From: Streptomyces sp. ICC1
GTDB taxonomy: Bacteria > Actinomycetota > Actinomycetes > Streptomycetales > Streptomycetaceae
Direction of reading: 5' to 3'
Assembly: GCF_003287935.1 (NCBI RefSeq)
Contig: NZ_CP030287.1
Location: 8,744,058 to 8,808,057, forward strand
Length of the DNA stretch: 64,000 nt
A program made the translations under genes and the position numbers. The notes under the pieces are model-generated. The model saw only the letters and a list, made by a program, of their open reading frames with translations, was not told the DNA's origin and made no database searches. Shown here piece by piece: positions 62,960 to 64,000 of the stretch. The first letter of the stretch is position 1, and each line of letters begins with the position of its first letter.

Positions 62960-63578
62960 TACGTCAATGTCGTTGATGCAAAGGGTCGAAGGGTACGTCA
63001 GGACCGCCGACCGTTCTTTCGTCGACGCTCCCGAGGCGCTCGAGGAGTCGCGGGACGCGATGAGCGCCGCCGTCAGTGAACTCCGCGCCGGGGAGCTGAA
63101 CCTGGCGCGCCTCCACGAAGCGTGCTGGTTGCACTACCTGCGTACGACCGCGAACCTTGACCCATCCGGCATCGACCATCCCGTCGCCGGGCTGTTCGCC
63201 GCTCTGCTCACCGAGTACGCGCCGGCCGGTCTCGGCTCGGACCTTCCTCCCGTCTTCCTCAGGCAGGAGGACGAGCTCCTGGCCGGACTGCCCGCACTCC
63301 TCATGGTCTCCTCCGCCCGCCTCGCACGGGACGGCACGCGCTACTCCATCGCCGGCGCGGCACTGGAACTGACGGCCAGGTGCACCCGGAACCCCCACCT
63401 GTACCGCTCGGCGTCATCGGCCCTGGCCGCACTGCGCTGGGCCCGCTACGAACAGACCCGCAACACTGACGAGCTGCGAGACGCCGTCAACCACCTCAGG
63501 GCGGCCACGAACCCGACCCCGGCCGGGGACACGGATCCCGGGCCGTCCGCCCAGGACTGCGACAACCTAGTGCTGTGA
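62949..63578 (+). CDS. Hypothetical helical-repeat protein
   Basis: About 209 residues. 'SLMQRVEGYVRTADRSFVDA' then Leu/Ala-rich helices resembling TPR or SEL1-like repeats ('ALAALRWARYEQTRNTDELR' and 'AVNHLRAATN'). This suits the N-terminal repeat region of CHAT/TPR proteins of streptomycetes, with the C-terminal part absent. The stop codon TGA lies inside the dispersed repeat at 63567, so the native end has probably been replaced. Confidence 0.5.
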   Translation: MSDNTSMSLMQRVEGYVRTADRSFVDAPEALEESRDAMSAAVSELRAGELNLARLHEACWLHYLRTTANLDPSGIDHPVAGLFAALLTEYAPAGLGSDLPPVFLRQEDELLAGLPALLMVSSARLARDGTRYSIAGAALELTARCTRNPHLYRSASSALAALRWARYEQTRNTDELRDAVNHLRAATNPTPAGDTDPGPSAQDCDNLVL

Positions 63579-63595
63579 CCGGAAAGGTTCACCGG
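63567..63595 (+). repeat. 29-bp dispersed repeat, copy 2
   Basis: CTAGTGCTGTGACCGG-A-AAGGTTCACCGG; differs from the copy at 22198-22226 at one position. Here it provides the stop codon of the upstream reading frame, as copy 1 does for the endonuclease fragment. Confidence 0.75.
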
Positions 63596-63700
63596 GTCTG
63601 ATGCTGTGCTGGCAGGATCGCTCCGTGGATCTTTCTGAGGGGCTGGCTGAGTGGACGGATTGGGACGGTGCCGCCTTCGTGGTGGGCCGCTCGCAGCACG
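63596..63700. other. Joint region, unidentified
   Basis: Between the repeat and the DMT fragment: 'VDLSEGLAEWTDWDG' in the plus strand has a plausible GTG start at 63625 but runs into the joint. Confidence 0.25.
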
Positions 63701-64000
63701 AGGTAGCCGAGGGCCAGCCAGGACGCGGTGGAGTACGAGGCCGGGTCCAGCCCGTGCTGCTCGCCGCGGCACAGGTCCACGAGGATCCCGGCGGCCCCCC
63801 CCGCGAGCACCTGGTACGCGCTGCCGGCGAAGGGGTCGGCGGGCAGGGTCAGCCTGGCCGCCGAGAACGAGCCGAGCGCCCAGAGCACCGAGGCGGTGAG
63901 CACCAGGAGCACCCCGCCGAGCCCGAGCTCGCCGCCGAAGCCGGGGCGGGTCCGGCCGGCGCGCCCGCCCGGACCGCCGCCGCCAGGGCCCCGCCGAGGG
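63701..64000 (-). CDS. EamA/DMT-family permease, internal fragment at window edge
   Basis: About 100 codons. 'LLVLTASVLWALGSFSAARL' and 'AYQVLAGGAAGILVDL' are EamA-type helices, then 'ASWLALGYLVL', after which native sequence stops and unrelated bases follow (about 63700). The N-terminus lies beyond 64000. Confidence 0.75.

Overview
The window is high-GC DNA with codon use and gene content typical of Streptomyces or a near relative (dispersed short palindromes, NagE2-type PTS permease, MatB-like malonyl-CoA synthetase, SpoIIE phosphatase, ROK kinases, many lipoproteins and LPXTG-like proteins). I see no rRNA, tRNA or CRISPR array.

The main fact about the window is that it is not one continuous piece of chromosome. 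Five places (28747-28816, 34812-34873, 43530-43607, 46535-46568, 60853-60913) carry degraded but recognisable Illumina Nextera adapter sequence. Three of them extend into the P5 primer, and one runs on into a short A-run. Genes on both sides stop abruptly there. Other joints have no adapter but cut genes mid-domain: ABC permease to BRCT fragment (about 7185), BRCT fragment to a minus-strand gene (about 7325), RecB nuclease to sugar permease (about 10435), sigma-factor fragment to malonyl-CoA synthetase (about 19695), endonuclease to TniB (about 22750), TniA to an LPXTG-type protein (about 25830), repeat to Rpf-like start (about 16635), and DMT permease (about 63700). Several joints coincide with inverted copies of nearby sequence (25805-25865, 31391-31629, 40368-40539, 55177-55413), as expected from fold-back chimeric reads. 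Gene order across these joints should not be used to infer biology.

Islands that look internally coherent: (A) 1-7185: cytosine deaminase end, TnpB remnant, RpiR regulator, M14 carboxypeptidase, and a GntR regulator divergent from a solute ABC transporter. (B) 7326-10435: tRNA m1A methyltransferase, site-2 protease, RecB-like nuclease start. (C) 10436-16115: sugar ABC permease and ATPase, ROK kinase, ADP-forming acyl-CoA synthetase. (D) 16636-19512: Rpf-like start, TatD, RsmI. (E) 19696-22750: MatB fragment, DMT permease, GNAT enzyme, endonuclease fragment. (F) 22751-25788: TniB and TniA of a Tn5053/Tn7-like transposon. (G) 25830-28746: LANTG-anchored protein, sortase-like protein without catalytic residues, PstB-like ATPase, small ORF, carbohydrate-binding-like domain. 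(H) 28817-34811: secreted protein, squalene-cyclase-repeat cell-wall protein, TetR regulator with two operators divergent from a flavin reductase and MFS pump. (I) 34896-43529: MacB-type ABC efflux set, rubber-oxygenase-like protein, VanW protein, NUDIX hydrolase. (J) 43608-46534: 2-oxoacid:ferredoxin oxidoreductase alpha subunit and LuxR-type response regulator. (K) 46569-60852: phosphotransferase pair, thioredoxin-TlpA-CcdA operon, SpoIIE phosphatase, sugar isomerase, Ppx/GppA, macrodomain protein and a PTS permease. (L) 60914-64000: hypothetical proteins, a broken class IV aminotransferase and a partial DMT permease.

The most interesting real biology is the TniA/TniB transposon pair, the catalytically dead sortase beside its would-be substrate, the TnpB/right-end remnant and the twin-operator regulatory sites. 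No complete new multi-gene system can be claimed because of the chimeric joints.
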